Assembly: GCF_016900095.1 (NCBI RefSeq)
Contig: NZ_JACJJP010000009.1
Location: 1 to 64,000 of the forward strand
Source of the DNA: Gemmiger formicilis
Lineage (GTDB): Bacteria; Bacillota; Clostridia; Oscillospirales; Ruminococcaceae
Length of the DNA stretch: 64,000 nt
Direction: 5' to 3'
Shown here: positions 53,664 through 62,350 of the stretch, in pieces
Layout: each line of letters opens with the position of its first letter
How positions within the stretch are numbered: position 1 is the stretch's first letter
Program-made: the position numbers and the translations under genes
The notes under the pieces: generated by a model
The model's input: the letters and a program-made list of their open reading frames with translations, nothing else
Told to the model about the DNA's origin: nothing
Database searches by the model: none

Positions 53664-54527
53664 ATGAATTTTCTGGTTGTAACCGGACTTTCCGGTGCCG
53701 GCAAGTCCATGGCGGCCAATGCGTTGGAAGACATTGGATACTTTTGCATTGACAATATTCCGGCCGGGCTTTTGCCCCGCATCGTGGACTTTGCTTTGCA
53801 GGGGGAAAACCAGCTGAATCGTGTGGCCGTTGTCATGGATATTCGCGGGTTGCGCACGGTGAAGGAAGTCAAGACAGCGCTGGCGGCGCTGGATGATAAA
53901 CAGATGGCCTACGACATTCTTTTTCTGGATGCCGCCGATGCCGTCATCCGCCGCCGGTACAAGGAAACCCGGCGTGCCCATCCTATGACCGCCAACGGAC
54001 AGATGACCATTGACGAAGCTATCCGTCGGGAACGTGCCATTCTGCAGCCCCTTCGTGACCGTGCCAAATATGTGATCGATACCACCCAGTATTCCGCCGC
54101 ACAGACCAAAGAGCGCATCTGTGGACTGTTCCTGAACCGTGGGCAGTGCTCCATGTCTTTGAGCATCATGTCATTCGGGTTCAAATACGGCTTGCCCCAG
54201 GAAGCGGACATTGTGCTGGATGTGCGTTGCCTGCCCAACCCCTTTTATGTACCGGAGCTCAAGGAGCTGACCGGCCTGGACCAGGCTGTGGTCGATTATG
54301 TGATGGCGGCGCCCGAATCTCAGGAGCTGCTGCGCCGCTATGAAAGCATGCTGGAGTACTCCCTTCCGCTGTATGTCAAGGAAGGAAAGAGCCAGCTGGT
54401 GGTGGCCGTGGGGTGCACGGGCGGCAAACATCGGTCGATTACCTTTGCACGCAAGCTGGCTGAGTATTGCACCTCCATCGGCTATACGCCGACTGTTTTG
54501 CATCGGGATGCAAAACGTACTATGTAA
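53664..54527 (+). CDS. rapZ: RapZ/YvcJ family RNase adaptor / nucleotide-binding protein
   Basis: The 287-residue protein has the P-loop GLSGAGKS (8-15), a family middle stretch FLDAADAVIRRRYKETRRAHP, and the C-terminal VAVGCTGGKHRSI. In E. coli RapZ controls GlmS RNA decay. In Bacillota YvcJ is a nucleotide-binding protein of less clear role. ATG 53664 is preferred to GTG 53652 because TGAGGG lies just before it. The typical next gene yvcK is absent; whiA follows 21 bases later. Confidence 0.93.
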   Translation: MNFLVVTGLSGAGKSMAANALEDIGYFCIDNIPAGLLPRIVDFALQGENQLNRVAVVMDIRGLRTVKEVKTALAALDDKQMAYDILFLDAADAVIRRRYKETRRAHPMTANGQMTIDEAIRRERAILQPLRDRAKYVIDTTQYSAAQTKERICGLFLNRGQCSMSLSIMSFGFKYGLPQEADIVLDVRCLPNPFYVPELKELTGLDQAVVDYVMAAPESQELLRRYESMLEYSLPLYVKEGKSQLVVAVGCTGGKHRSITFARKLAEYCTSIGYTPTVLHRDAKRTM

Positions 54528-54548
54528 CCAGAAAGAGGCATCTGCAAG

Positions 54549-55487
54549 ATGAGCTTTTCTCAGGATGTCAAGGCGGAGATTCTGCGCCGCAAGGTCACTC
54601 GGCCTTGTTGCTGTACGGCTGCAGCGTATGCGGTCGCCTGCTTTGGCAAGTATTTTGACGACCGTGGCATCGTTCTCCAGACCGAAACGGAAGGTGTGGC
54701 CACCTTTGCCCAGAAAATGTATGCCCGCTGTGGCATCAGCGGACAGATTCTGCGCAAGGAACGCACCGCCGGATCGGTTGTGTATGAATTCAGCGTCAAA
54801 GACCCGGATGAGGTCCGGAAAATGCTGACCCTGTTCGGCCATACCGGCCGCGAAACGGCCCTGCGCATCAAGCCCGGATGTTTCAAATGTCAGCAGTGCG
54901 TATCCCACTTTGTGGCAACGGCCTTTCTGTGCTGCGGTACCGCAACAGACCCTGAAAAAGGATACAATATCGAGTTTCTGTCCACCAGATACCAGCTCTC
55001 TCAACAACTGGAAGCCATTCTGGCGGAGCATGAATTTCATCCCCATCGTGCCTTGCGCAAGGGTGCTAACACGGTATACATCAAGGCCGGCGATCATATC
55101 GAAGACCTGTTGACTTTTATGGGGGCCGGTAATGCGGCCATGCGGATCATGGAACAGCGCATGTACAATGAAATGCGCAACAAAACCAACCGCCTGTCCA
55201 ACTGCGAAACAGCAAACCTTGGAAAAAGTGTCCAGGCTGCGGTGCAGGTCCAGATGGCCATCCGGACACTGGAGGATGCCGGCGCTTTGGAAACGTTGCC
55301 GGAACCCCTGCGCACAACCGCCAAGCTGCGGATGCAGTACCCGGATTTGCCGCTGGCACGGCTGGCGGAAAAATTTGATCCCCCGGTCAGCAAGGCCGGA
55401 TTGTCCCACCGCTTCAAGCGGATCCAGCAGGCTGCCCAACGCCTGAGCGGGGCGCCTGCATCCGAAGGAAAGGAACAACATGCCTGA
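54549..55487 (+). CDS. whiA: DNA-binding protein WhiA
   Basis: The 312-residue protein fuses a LAGLIDADG-like N-terminal domain (MSFSQDVKAEILRRK, RPCCCTAAAYAV) with a C-terminal helix-turn-helix (LPLARLAEKFDPPVSKAGLSHRFKRI). WhiA affects chromosome segregation and cell division in Bacillota and sporulation in actinomycetes. The Cys-rich RPCCC segment is normal for the family. It overlaps dnaE by 8 bases, so translation may be coupled. Confidence 0.95.
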   Translation: MSFSQDVKAEILRRKVTRPCCCTAAAYAVACFGKYFDDRGIVLQTETEGVATFAQKMYARCGISGQILRKERTAGSVVYEFSVKDPDEVRKMLTLFGHTGRETALRIKPGCFKCQQCVSHFVATAFLCCGTATDPEKGYNIEFLSTRYQLSQQLEAILAEHEFHPHRALRKGANTVYIKAGDHIEDLLTFMGAGNAAMRIMEQRMYNEMRNKTNRLSNCETANLGKSVQAAVQVQMAIRTLEDAGALETLPEPLRTTAKLRMQYPDLPLARLAEKFDPPVSKAGLSHRFKRIQQAAQRLSGAPASEGKEQHA

Positions 55488-58400
55488 GCAACCAAAACGT
55501 CAGTTTACCCACCTGCATCTTCATACCGAATACAGCCTGCTTGACGGCGCATGTCGGATTGACAAACTGTTCGACCGCGTGAAAGAGCTGGGCCAGACCG
55601 CCGTGGCCATCACCGACCACGGCGTTATGTATGGATGCGTACAATTTTATGATGCCGCCATCGCTGCCGGTATCCGCCCCATCATCGGCTGCGAAGTCTA
55701 TGTGGCAACCCGCACCCGTTTTGACAAGGTAAACCGCATTGACGGCAACAACCACCTGGTTCTGCTGTGCAAGGACGAAACCGGTTATAAGAATCTGATT
55801 AAGTTGGTCAGCGCCGGATTTCTGGAAGGCTTTTATTCCAAGCCTCGCGTGGACAAGGATCTTCTGGAACAGCATCACGAAGGTTTGATCTGCCTGTCGG
55901 CCTGCCTGGCAGGGGAGGTGCCCCAGGCCATTCTGGCCGGGGATTATGAGCGGGCCAAACAAGTGGCGCTGTATTACCGGGATCTGTTCGGAGAAGGCAA
56001 CTATTATATTGAGCTGCAGGACCACGGACTGGAGGAAGACAACATCGTTCTTCCGCAGCTGATCCGCTTGTCCCGGGAAACCGGCATTCCTCTGGTAGCT
56101 ACCAACGACGCTCACTATCTGACGAGGGAAGACTCCAAGATGCAGAGTATTCTGCTGTGCATCCAGACAGGCAAAACCATTGCCGACGCCGACCGCATGG
56201 AATTCCAGACCGACGAATTCTATGTCAAGAGCACCGACGAGATGTATGATCTGTTCGCCATGGTACCGGAAGCCTGTGAAAACACGAACCGGATTGCGGA
56301 ACAGTGTCATTTTGATTTTCACTACGGTGAAACCAAGCTGCCCTATTTCAAGGCTCCGGACGGCATGGAAAACCAGGACTACTTTGAAAAGCTGTGTTGG
56401 GACGGACTGGAACGACGGTATCCCGGCCATGTCACCCAGGAACTGCGGGATCGTCTTTCCTACGAAATCGGCGTCATTTCCAAGATGGGGTATACCAACT
56501 ACTACCTCATCGTTTTCGATTTCATCAACTATGCCAAAAACAAAGGCATTCCGGTGGGGCCCGGCCGTGGCTCCGGTGCTGGCAGCCTGGCCGCGTACTG
56601 CGTGGGAATCACCGACATTGACCCCATTCGTTACAATCTCATTTTCGAGCGCTTCCTGAACCCGGAGCGCGTTTCCATGCCGGATTTTGACGTGGACTTC
56701 TGCTACGAACGCCGGCAGGAAGTCATTGATTACGTCAATGAAAAGTACGGCCGGGATCATGTGGCCCAGATTGTCACCTTCGGCACCATGGCGGCCCGGG
56801 CTGCCGTGCGGGATGTGGGCCGGGTCATGGGCATGTCCTACCAGGATGTGGACCGGGTGGCCAAGCTTATTCCCATGGAACTGAAGATGACCTTGCAGCA
56901 TGCACTGGAAGTCTCGCCGGACCTGAAGAATCTGTATGAAGCCGATTCCCAGGTGCATGAGCTGATCGACACTTCCCTGAAAGTGGAAGGCATGCCCCGC
57001 CACGCCTCCACCCACGCTGCCGGTGTTGTCATTACCCGGGAAGCCGCCACCGAATATGTTCCGCTATCCACCAATGACGGTCTGCCTGTAACCCAGTTCA
57101 ACATGACCGAGATTGAACGTCTAGGCCTGCTGAAAATGGACTTTCTGGGACTGCGTACCCTGACCGTGATTCATGATACGGAGGTGGCTGTCCAACGGCG
57201 GAATCCTTCTTTCACCCACGAATCTATCGATTACGATGACCAAGCCACCTACGCCATGCTCACCAACGGTGAGACCGAAGGGGTGTTCCAGCTGGAATCC
57301 ACCGGCATGAAACAGGTGCTCACCGGCCTGAAGCCAAAAGACCTGGAAGATATCATTGCTTTGATTTCTTTGTATCGTCCCGGCCCCATGGATTCCATCC
57401 CCACCTATCTGCGCAACCGCCGCGAGCCGGACAAGATCAGCTATCGCACGCCCCAGCTTGCCCACATTCTGGACGTCACCAACGGATGCATCGTGTACCA
57501 GGAACAGGTCATGCAGATCTGCCGGGAACTGGCCGGGTTCAGCTTTGGCCAGGCGGATAACGTCCGCCGTGCTATGAGCAAAAAGAAGCACAAAGTGATG
57601 GAGGCTGAACGTGCCCACTTTGTGTACGGCTGCACCGACCCAGGCAAGGAGTGTCCGGGGTGTATTCACAACGGTATTTCGGAGGAAGCTGCCAACGCCA
57701 TTTATGACGATATGAGCAGCTTTGCCTCCTATGCATTCAACAAATCCCACGCTGCCTGCTATGCCTATGTGGCCTTCCAAACGGCATACCTCAAATGCCA
57801 TTATCCCCAGGAATTCATGGCCGCATTGCTGACCAGCGTGCTGGACAACACCTCCAAGGTGATTGAGTACTCCACCGAGTGCCAGCGTCTGGGAATCAAG
57901 GTGCTGCCGCCCGACATCAACATTTCCCGCGGCGGATTTACAGCCGACGGCAACAGCATCCGCTTCGGCCTGAACGCGGTAAAAAGTGTGGGCCGCAACC
58001 TGATTGACGGAGTCATCCGGGAAAGAAAGCTTCGTCCTTTCCGCAGTCTGTACGACTTCTGTAAGCGGATGCGCGGTGCGGAACTGAACCGCCGTGCACT
58101 GGAAAACCTGATCCGGGCAGGCGCTTTTGACGCGCTGGAACCCAGCCGTCACGGCATGATGCAGAGCGTGGAAGGCATTCTGAAAAGCGTAGAAACAGAC
58201 GCTCGTCAAAATCTGGAAGGACAGCTGGACCTGTTCAGCGCCATGGCGGGGAACAGCGGGGATGCCGCCACAGACGATTACAAAGTGCCGGATCTGCCGG
58301 AATATCCCACTTCCGAGCTTCTCAAGATGGAGAAGGAAGTATCCGGTCTGTATCTGTCCGGACATCCTTTGGATGCCTACCGGGAAAAAATCATGCAGGT

Positions 58401-59013
58401 GTCCACCTGTATGATTTCCCAGTTGAGCGGGGACGATGCCAAGGAGTTCGACAACAAAACCGTGACGCTGCTGTGCACTGTAGTCAAAAGCAGAATCATG
58501 ACCACCAAGTCCAACACCTTGATGGCGTTCACCACCGTGGAAGATCTGACCGGCACCATGGAACTGCTGGTGTTTCCCCGGGTGTTTTCCTCCTATCGTG
58601 CCTACCTGCAGGAAAATGCGGTGGTGGTGGTATCCGGCCGTGTCTCTTATAAAGAGGATGAGGGTACCCGGCTGGTGGCCGAACATATCGCCCCTGTGGA
58701 TGAGTATGATCCTTCCCGAGGATTTGCCACCCCTGCCGGACAGTTTCCGGGGCAGGCCAGATCGGCCGATCCCCATAAAGTCATCGGGCTGTGGCTGCTC
58801 GTACCTTCGCGCAACAGCAGGGAAATGGCCAAAATCGAAAATCTTCTTCGGAATATCTTTGACGGCCCCACTCCGGTCTATTTCAAATTTGAAGATTCCG
58901 GCCAGCGCATGCGCGCCCCACAGAGCCTTTGGGCCAATGACGTTCCCATTTTGCGCAAGGAACTGCAGCGTATTCTGGGAGCGGACCATGTAAAAGAGCA
59001 AACGGCAAAATAA
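55480..59013 (+). CDS. dnaE: DNA polymerase III alpha subunit, DnaE type
   Basis: The 1177-residue protein has the N-terminal PHP domain (HLHLHTEYSLLDGA) and the palm aspartates Asp402, Asp404 and Asp406 in MPDFDVDFC. KMDFLGLRTL carries the third catalytic Asp. The fingers follow, then the tandem HhH region (AFNKSHAACYAYVAFQTAYLKCHYP) and an OB fold near the C-terminus (about 985-1080). An insert near residue 715 (YGCTDPGKECPGC) brings four cysteines close together, a variation seen in clostridial DnaE proteins that could bind zinc. Gram-positives usually also have PolC, so this is probably the lagging-strand or error-tolerant enzyme. Confidence 0.95.
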   Translation: MPEQPKRQFTHLHLHTEYSLLDGACRIDKLFDRVKELGQTAVAITDHGVMYGCVQFYDAAIAAGIRPIIGCEVYVATRTRFDKVNRIDGNNHLVLLCKDETGYKNLIKLVSAGFLEGFYSKPRVDKDLLEQHHEGLICLSACLAGEVPQAILAGDYERAKQVALYYRDLFGEGNYYIELQDHGLEEDNIVLPQLIRLSRETGIPLVATNDAHYLTREDSKMQSILLCIQTGKTIADADRMEFQTDEFYVKSTDEMYDLFAMVPEACENTNRIAEQCHFDFHYGETKLPYFKAPDGMENQDYFEKLCWDGLERRYPGHVTQELRDRLSYEIGVISKMGYTNYYLIVFDFINYAKNKGIPVGPGRGSGAGSLAAYCVGITDIDPIRYNLIFERFLNPERVSMPDFDVDFCYERRQEVIDYVNEKYGRDHVAQIVTFGTMAARAAVRDVGRVMGMSYQDVDRVAKLIPMELKMTLQHALEVSPDLKNLYEADSQVHELIDTSLKVEGMPRHASTHAAGVVITREAATEYVPLSTNDGLPVTQFNMTEIERLGLLKMDFLGLRTLTVIHDTEVAVQRRNPSFTHESIDYDDQATYAMLTNGETEGVFQLESTGMKQVLTGLKPKDLEDIIALISLYRPGPMDSIPTYLRNRREPDKISYRTPQLAHILDVTNGCIVYQEQVMQICRELAGFSFGQADNVRRAMSKKKHKVMEAERAHFVYGCTDPGKECPGCIHNGISEEAANAIYDDMSSFASYAFNKSHAACYAYVAFQTAYLKCHYPQEFMAALLTSVLDNTSKVIEYSTECQRLGIKVLPPDINISRGGFTADGNSIRFGLNAVKSVGRNLIDGVIRERKLRPFRSLYDFCKRMRGAELNRRALENLIRAGAFDALEPSRHGMMQSVEGILKSVETDARQNLEGQLDLFSAMAGNSGDAATDDYKVPDLPEYPTSELLKMEKEVSGLYLSGHPLDAYREKIMQVSTCMISQLSGDDAKEFDNKTVTLLCTVVKSRIMTTKSNTLMAFTTVEDLTGTMELLVFPRVFSSYRAYLQENAVVVVSGRVSYKEDEGTRLVAEHIAPVDEYDPSRGFATPAGQFPGQARSADPHKVIGLWLLVPSRNSREMAKIENLLRNIFDGPTPVYFKFEDSGQRMRAPQSLWANDVPILRKELQRILGADHVKEQTAK

Positions 59014-59060
59014 ATCCATATCTTTTGCATGATTTATCCATAATTGGCGAGCCACACATA

Positions 59061-59069
59061 TGGTATAAT
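59061..59069 (+). promoter_or_regulatory. extended -10 promoter of pfkA
   Basis: TGG followed by a perfect TATAAT (59064-59069). No good -35 is present at 16-18 bases, so the extended -10 (TGN) would compensate. The predicted start near 59076 leaves a leader of about 115 bases before the ATG. Confidence 0.7.
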
Positions 59070-59074
59070 ACTTT

Positions 59075-59166
59075 ACGGGGGATTGTTACACCTTTAACAC
59101 ACGGTCGGGAAGGGCCGTGCCCCCGGTTGGCGGAAGATCCGCAAACGGAGCATAAAACGCCAAGCC
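59075..59166 (+). promoter_or_regulatory. structured 5' leader of pfkA, unidentified RNA
   Basis: CGGGGG (59076-59081) can pair with CCCCCG (59120-59125), enclosing a CACGG/CCGTG hairpin (59100-59104 and 59115-59119). A second domain has TTGGCG (59127-59132) pairing with CGCCAA (59158-59163), enclosing TCCG-CAAA-CGGA (59138-59149). A competing GCGGA-AGA-TCCGC stem is possible. There is no terminator T-run, and the second domain ends 12 or so bases before the GGGAGGG ribosome site. No known riboswitch class matched from memory. Confidence 0.5.
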
Positions 59167-59191
59167 TTTGATTTAACGGGAGGGAAATCTT

Positions 59192-60166
59192 ATGGCTAAG
59201 GAGATTAAAACCATCGGCGTCCTGACGAGCGGCGGCGATGCGCCCGGTATGAACGCCGCTGTACGCGCAATCGTGCGTACCGGCATCACCCGCGGTTACC
59301 GCATGATGGGCATTCAGCGCGGCTATAATGGACTGATCAACGGTGAATGCTACGAGATGAATGTCCGCAGCGTGTCGGAGATCATCCACCGCGGCGGTAC
59401 GATTCTGTACACTGCCCGCTGCCTGGAGTTCAAGACCAAAGAAGGTCAGGCCAAGGGTCTGGCCCGCTGCAAGGAGCTGGGAATCGATGCCCTTGTGGTC
59501 ATCGGCGGCGACGGTTCCTTTATGGGCGCCCGGGCACTGGCCAATCAGGGCATTCCCTGCATCGGCATCCCCGGCACCATCGACAACGACATTGCCTGCA
59601 GTGAATATACCATCGGCTACGACACGGCCATGAACACGGCTGTGGAAGCCATCGACAAACTGCGCGACACCACGCAGAGCCATGACCGCTGCAGCGTGGT
59701 CGAGGTTATGGGCCATCACGCCGGGTACATTGCTTTGAATGTGGGCATCGCTACCGGCGCACTGGCTGTGTTGCTGCCCGAACGTCCCTTCGATTTTGAG
59801 CGGGACATCCTGCAGCGCATGCGCCAGACCCAGTTCACCGGCAAAAAACACTTCATTATCATTGTATCCGAAGGCGTCATCGGTGCCCAGGAACTGGCCA
59901 ACCAGATTCAGGCTGCCACCGGTGTCGATTCCCGTGCAACGGTGCTGGGCCATATCCAGCGTGGCGGTTCTCCCACGGTTCGCGACCGCGTGAACGCTTC
60001 TCTGATGGGGTATCACGCCATCGACCTGCTGGACAAGGGCATCTACAACCGTGTTGTGGCCGTATCCGGCGGTAAGATCGTGGACTACGATGTCAACGTG
60101 GCGCTGTCCATGCACAAGACCATCGATCCCAGCGAGATTGAAGTGGCCAACTCCATTTCCATCTGA
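59192..60166 (+). CDS. pfkA: ATP-dependent 6-phosphofructokinase
   Basis: This is the committing enzyme of glycolysis. The 324-residue product has LTSGGDAPGMNAAVRA near the N-terminus, the ATP site GGDGSF (105-110) with Gly108, which favours ATP over pyrophosphate, the catalytic GTIDND (128-133), EVMGHHAGYIA and the effector-side GHIQRGG. GGGAGGG precedes the ATG by about 7 bases. It has its own promoter and leader and is closed by a terminator, so it is probably monocistronic. Confidence 0.97.
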   Translation: MAKEIKTIGVLTSGGDAPGMNAAVRAIVRTGITRGYRMMGIQRGYNGLINGECYEMNVRSVSEIIHRGGTILYTARCLEFKTKEGQAKGLARCKELGIDALVVIGGDGSFMGARALANQGIPCIGIPGTIDNDIACSEYTIGYDTAMNTAVEAIDKLRDTTQSHDRCSVVEVMGHHAGYIALNVGIATGALAVLLPERPFDFERDILQRMRQTQFTGKKHFIIIVSEGVIGAQELANQIQAATGVDSRATVLGHIQRGGSPTVRDRVNASLMGYHAIDLLDKGIYNRVVAVSGGKIVDYDVNVALSMHKTIDPSEIEVANSISI

Positions 60167-60182
60167 TTGTTCGCATTTTTCA

Positions 60183-60217
60183 CGAAGCCGGTGTTCTGCA
60201 TCCGGCTTCGTCTTTTT
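60183..60217 (+). terminator. terminator after pfkA
   Basis: CGAAGCCGG (60183-60191) pairs perfectly with CCGGCTTCG (60202-60210), followed by TCTTTTT. Confidence 0.94.
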
Positions 60218-60299
60218 GTGTGGCATGGCAGGGGAAGGCCCTGTTGCAACCCGTAAAGCACAATCCGGGCCGGATTTGTCATGTTTTTATAAAAAGCAC

Positions 60300-60328
60300 T
60301 TGCAATCTTTTTGGCATTGTGGTATTAT
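60300..60328 (+). promoter_or_regulatory. rpsB-tsf promoter
   Basis: TTGCAA (60300-60305), a 17-base spacer and TATTAT (60323-60328). The leader to the rpsB ATG is about 120 bases. Confidence 0.82.
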
Positions 60329-60341
60329 ATTTCGGCAATAC

Positions 60342-60363
60342 ACACGCATTGCGTTGTTTTTTT
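60342..60363 (+). promoter_or_regulatory. promoter-proximal hairpin with T-run in the rpsB leader
   Basis: ACACGC (60342-60347), loop ATT and GCGTTGT (60351-60357, one bulged T) are followed by a run of seven T. It begins only about 7 bases after the inferred start site. The stem is short, so it could be a weak attenuator or simply a 5' stabilising hairpin. Confidence 0.4.
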
Positions 60364-60454
60364 GTGCCCAAACGGTCCATACTTGGGAACGGGAAGGTTA
60401 GAAAACAATCACGCGATGCGGAGGGTAAAACTAAATTTTTGGAGGAAAATTACT

Positions 60455-61177
60455 ATGGCAGTCGTTTCTATGAAGCAGCTTCTCGAAGCCGGTGTCCACT
60501 TCGGTCACCAGACCCGTCGCTGGAACCCCAAGATGGCGAAGTACATCTTCACCGAGCGCAACGGCATCTACATCATCGATCTGCAGAAGACCGTGAAGAA
60601 GCTGGATGAGGCTTACAACTTCGTGCGTGACACTACCGCCAACGGCGGCGAAATCCTGTTCGTCGGCACCAAGAAGCAGGCTCAGGAGTCTATTCGTGAT
60701 GAGGCTACCCGCTGCGGTATGCACTTTGTCAATGCTCGTTGGCTGGGCGGCATGCTGACCAACTTCCGCACCATTCGCAAGCGCATCGACCGCATGGAGC
60801 AGCTGAAGACCATGCAGGAAGACGGCACTTTCGATCTGCTGCCGAAGAAGGAAGTTGTCAAGCTGGAACTGGAGATGGAGAAGCTGGACAAGTACCTGGG
60901 CGGCGTCAAGGACATGAAGACCCTGCCGAAGGCTCTGTTCATCGTTGACCCCCACAAGGAGCGCATTGCCGTTTCTGAGGCCCGCAAGCTGCACATCCCC
61001 ATCGTGGCCATTGTCGATACCAACTGCGATCCCGATGAGATCGATTACGTCATCCCCGGCAATGACGACGCTATCCGCGCTGTCAAGCTGATCTCTGCCG
61101 CCATGGCCGATGCCGCTCTGGAAGGCAAGCAGGGCGTGCAGGATGCTCCTGCCGCTGCCGAGACTGCCGAGGCTTGA
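60455..61177 (+). CDS. rpsB: 30S ribosomal protein S2
   Basis: The 240-residue protein has the S2 signature [24 protein letters not shown] and later [23 protein letters not shown] and [25 protein letters not shown] at 60441-60446 fixes the start, discarding an upstream extension. The C-terminus adds an Ala-rich tail. It is followed by tsf in the universal rpsB-tsf order. Confidence 0.97.
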   Translation: MAVVSMKQLLEAGVHFGHQTRRWNPKMAKYIFTERNGIYIIDLQKTVKKLDEAYNFVRDTTANGGEILFVGTKKQAQESIRDEATRCGMHFVNARWLGGMLTNFRTIRKRIDRMEQLKTMQEDGTFDLLPKKEVVKLELEMEKLDKYLGGVKDMKTLPKALFIVDPHKERIAVSEARKLHIPIVAIVDTNCDPDEIDYVIPGNDDAIRAVKLISAAMADAALEGKQGVQDAPAAAETAEA

Positions 61178-61235
61178 TCTGAAGCAGTACGATCCGATTC
61201 AACGCTGACTTTTTTCAAAGAAAGGACGATACGTT

Positions 61236-62153
61236 ATGGCTATTTCTGCTAAGGACGTTATGGAACTGCGCAAGCAGACCGACTGCGGCATGATGGAGTG
61301 CAAAAAGGCTCTGACCCAGGCTGACGGCGACTTCGCCAAGGCCATTGAGATTCTGCGTGAGCAGGGCCTGGCCACCGCCACCAAGAAGGCTGGCCGCATT
61401 GCTGCCGAAGGCATGGTCTATGCCGTTTCTTATCCCAACTGCGCCGTTGTGGTCGAAGTGAATGCCGAGACCGACTTCGTTGCCAAGAACGATAAGTTCG
61501 TTGAGTTCACCAAGAACCTGGCCGACGTCATCGCCGAGTCCAACCCGGCCGACGTGGACGCTCTGATGGGCTGCAAGATGGGCGAAGGCACCGTTGACGA
61601 TGCCCTGAAGGCCCTGATCCTGGTCATCAAGGAGAACATCAAGGTCCGTCGTTTTGCCCGCTATGAGGGCCATTGCGCCGCTTACGTCCACGGCGGCGGC
61701 ACCCACGGCGTTATCGTGAAGTTCGACACCTCCGATGAAGTGGCTGCCAAGGAAGGCTTTGCTGCTTTCGGCAAGGATATCGCCATGCAGGTTGCAGCTG
61801 CCAACCCCAGCTACCTGAACGAGGCTGCTGTGCCGGCTTCCGTCATTGACAAGGAGAAGGAGATCATCCTGGCCCAGATGGCCAACGATCCCAAGACCGC
61901 CAACAAGCCCGATGCCATCAAGGAAAAGATGGCCATCGGCAAGCTGGGCAAGTTCTACAAGGAGAACTGCCTGGTGGATCAGGCTTTCATCAAGGACGGC
62001 AACATGGACGTCAACAAGTATGTTGCTGCCACCGCCAAGGAGCTGGGCGGCGATATCAAGATCGTCGAGTACACCCACTTCATCAAGGGCGAGGGCCTGG
62101 AAAAGCGCAACGAGGACTTTGCTGCCGAAGTTGCTGCTGCTATCAAGGGCTGA
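61236..62153 (+). CDS. tsf: translation elongation factor Ts
   Basis: EF-Ts regenerates EF-Tu-GTP. The 305-residue product has the UBA-like N-terminus (KDVMELRKQTDCGMMECKKAL), the TDFVAKNDKFVEF motif and the HIASANP-like substitute MQVAAANPSYL. AAAGGA lies 8 bases before the ATG. A MITE-like element begins 11 bases after the stop, so the natural downstream sequence of tsf has been replaced. Confidence 0.97.
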   Translation: MAISAKDVMELRKQTDCGMMECKKALTQADGDFAKAIEILREQGLATATKKAGRIAAEGMVYAVSYPNCAVVVEVNAETDFVAKNDKFVEFTKNLADVIAESNPADVDALMGCKMGEGTVDDALKALILVIKENIKVRRFARYEGHCAAYVHGGGTHGVIVKFDTSDEVAAKEGFAAFGKDIAMQVAAANPSYLNEAAVPASVIDKEKEIILAQMANDPKTANKPDAIKEKMAIGKLGKFYKENCLVDQAFIKDGNMDVNKYVAATAKELGGDIKIVEYTHFIKGEGLEKRNEDFAAEVAAAIKG

Positions 62154-62163
62154 TTTTGTGTCC

Positions 62164-62205
62164 AGGGGCAAATTAAATTGTCACAGAAGCAAAAATAATT
62201 TGTCA
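62164..62205 (+). repeat. left terminal inverted repeat of the MITE-like element
   Basis: AGGGGCAA followed by AAATTGTCAC and, 21 bases on, AATTTGTCA. It matches the reverse complement of 63932-63973 at about 28 of 42 positions. Confidence 0.55.
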
Positions 62206-62218
62206 TAAAACGCATATA

Positions 62219-62262
62219 GAAGAGTAGTGTAGAGGTTTTTCCTCGCACTACTCTTTTTTTGT
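62219..62262 (+). terminator. terminator within the left arm of the MITE-like element
   Basis: AGAGTAGTG (62221-62229) pairs with CACTACTCT (62246-62254), with inner GAGG/CCTC pairs, followed by a run of seven T. It now serves as the terminator for rpsB-tsf and would also shield the element from host transcription. Confidence 0.93.
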
Positions 62263-62342
62263 TTGTCAGAAAGGGGAGGGGACCAAAGTTCTTCAAATAC
62301 TCCGATACCCAGCCCGCGCCGCCTTTCATGGGTGAGCGGGAA

Positions 62343-62350
62343 ACGCATCG
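62343..62350 (+). repeat. left 8-bp target-site duplication of the IS256 element
   Basis: ACGCATCG, repeated exactly at 63709-63716 on the other side of the element. Confidence 0.85.

Noticed and set aside
62164-62350. Small minus-strand reading frame between the IS256 start and tsf
   Set aside because: It runs through the terminator stem and the inverted repeat, has no ribosome site and no recognisable domain.
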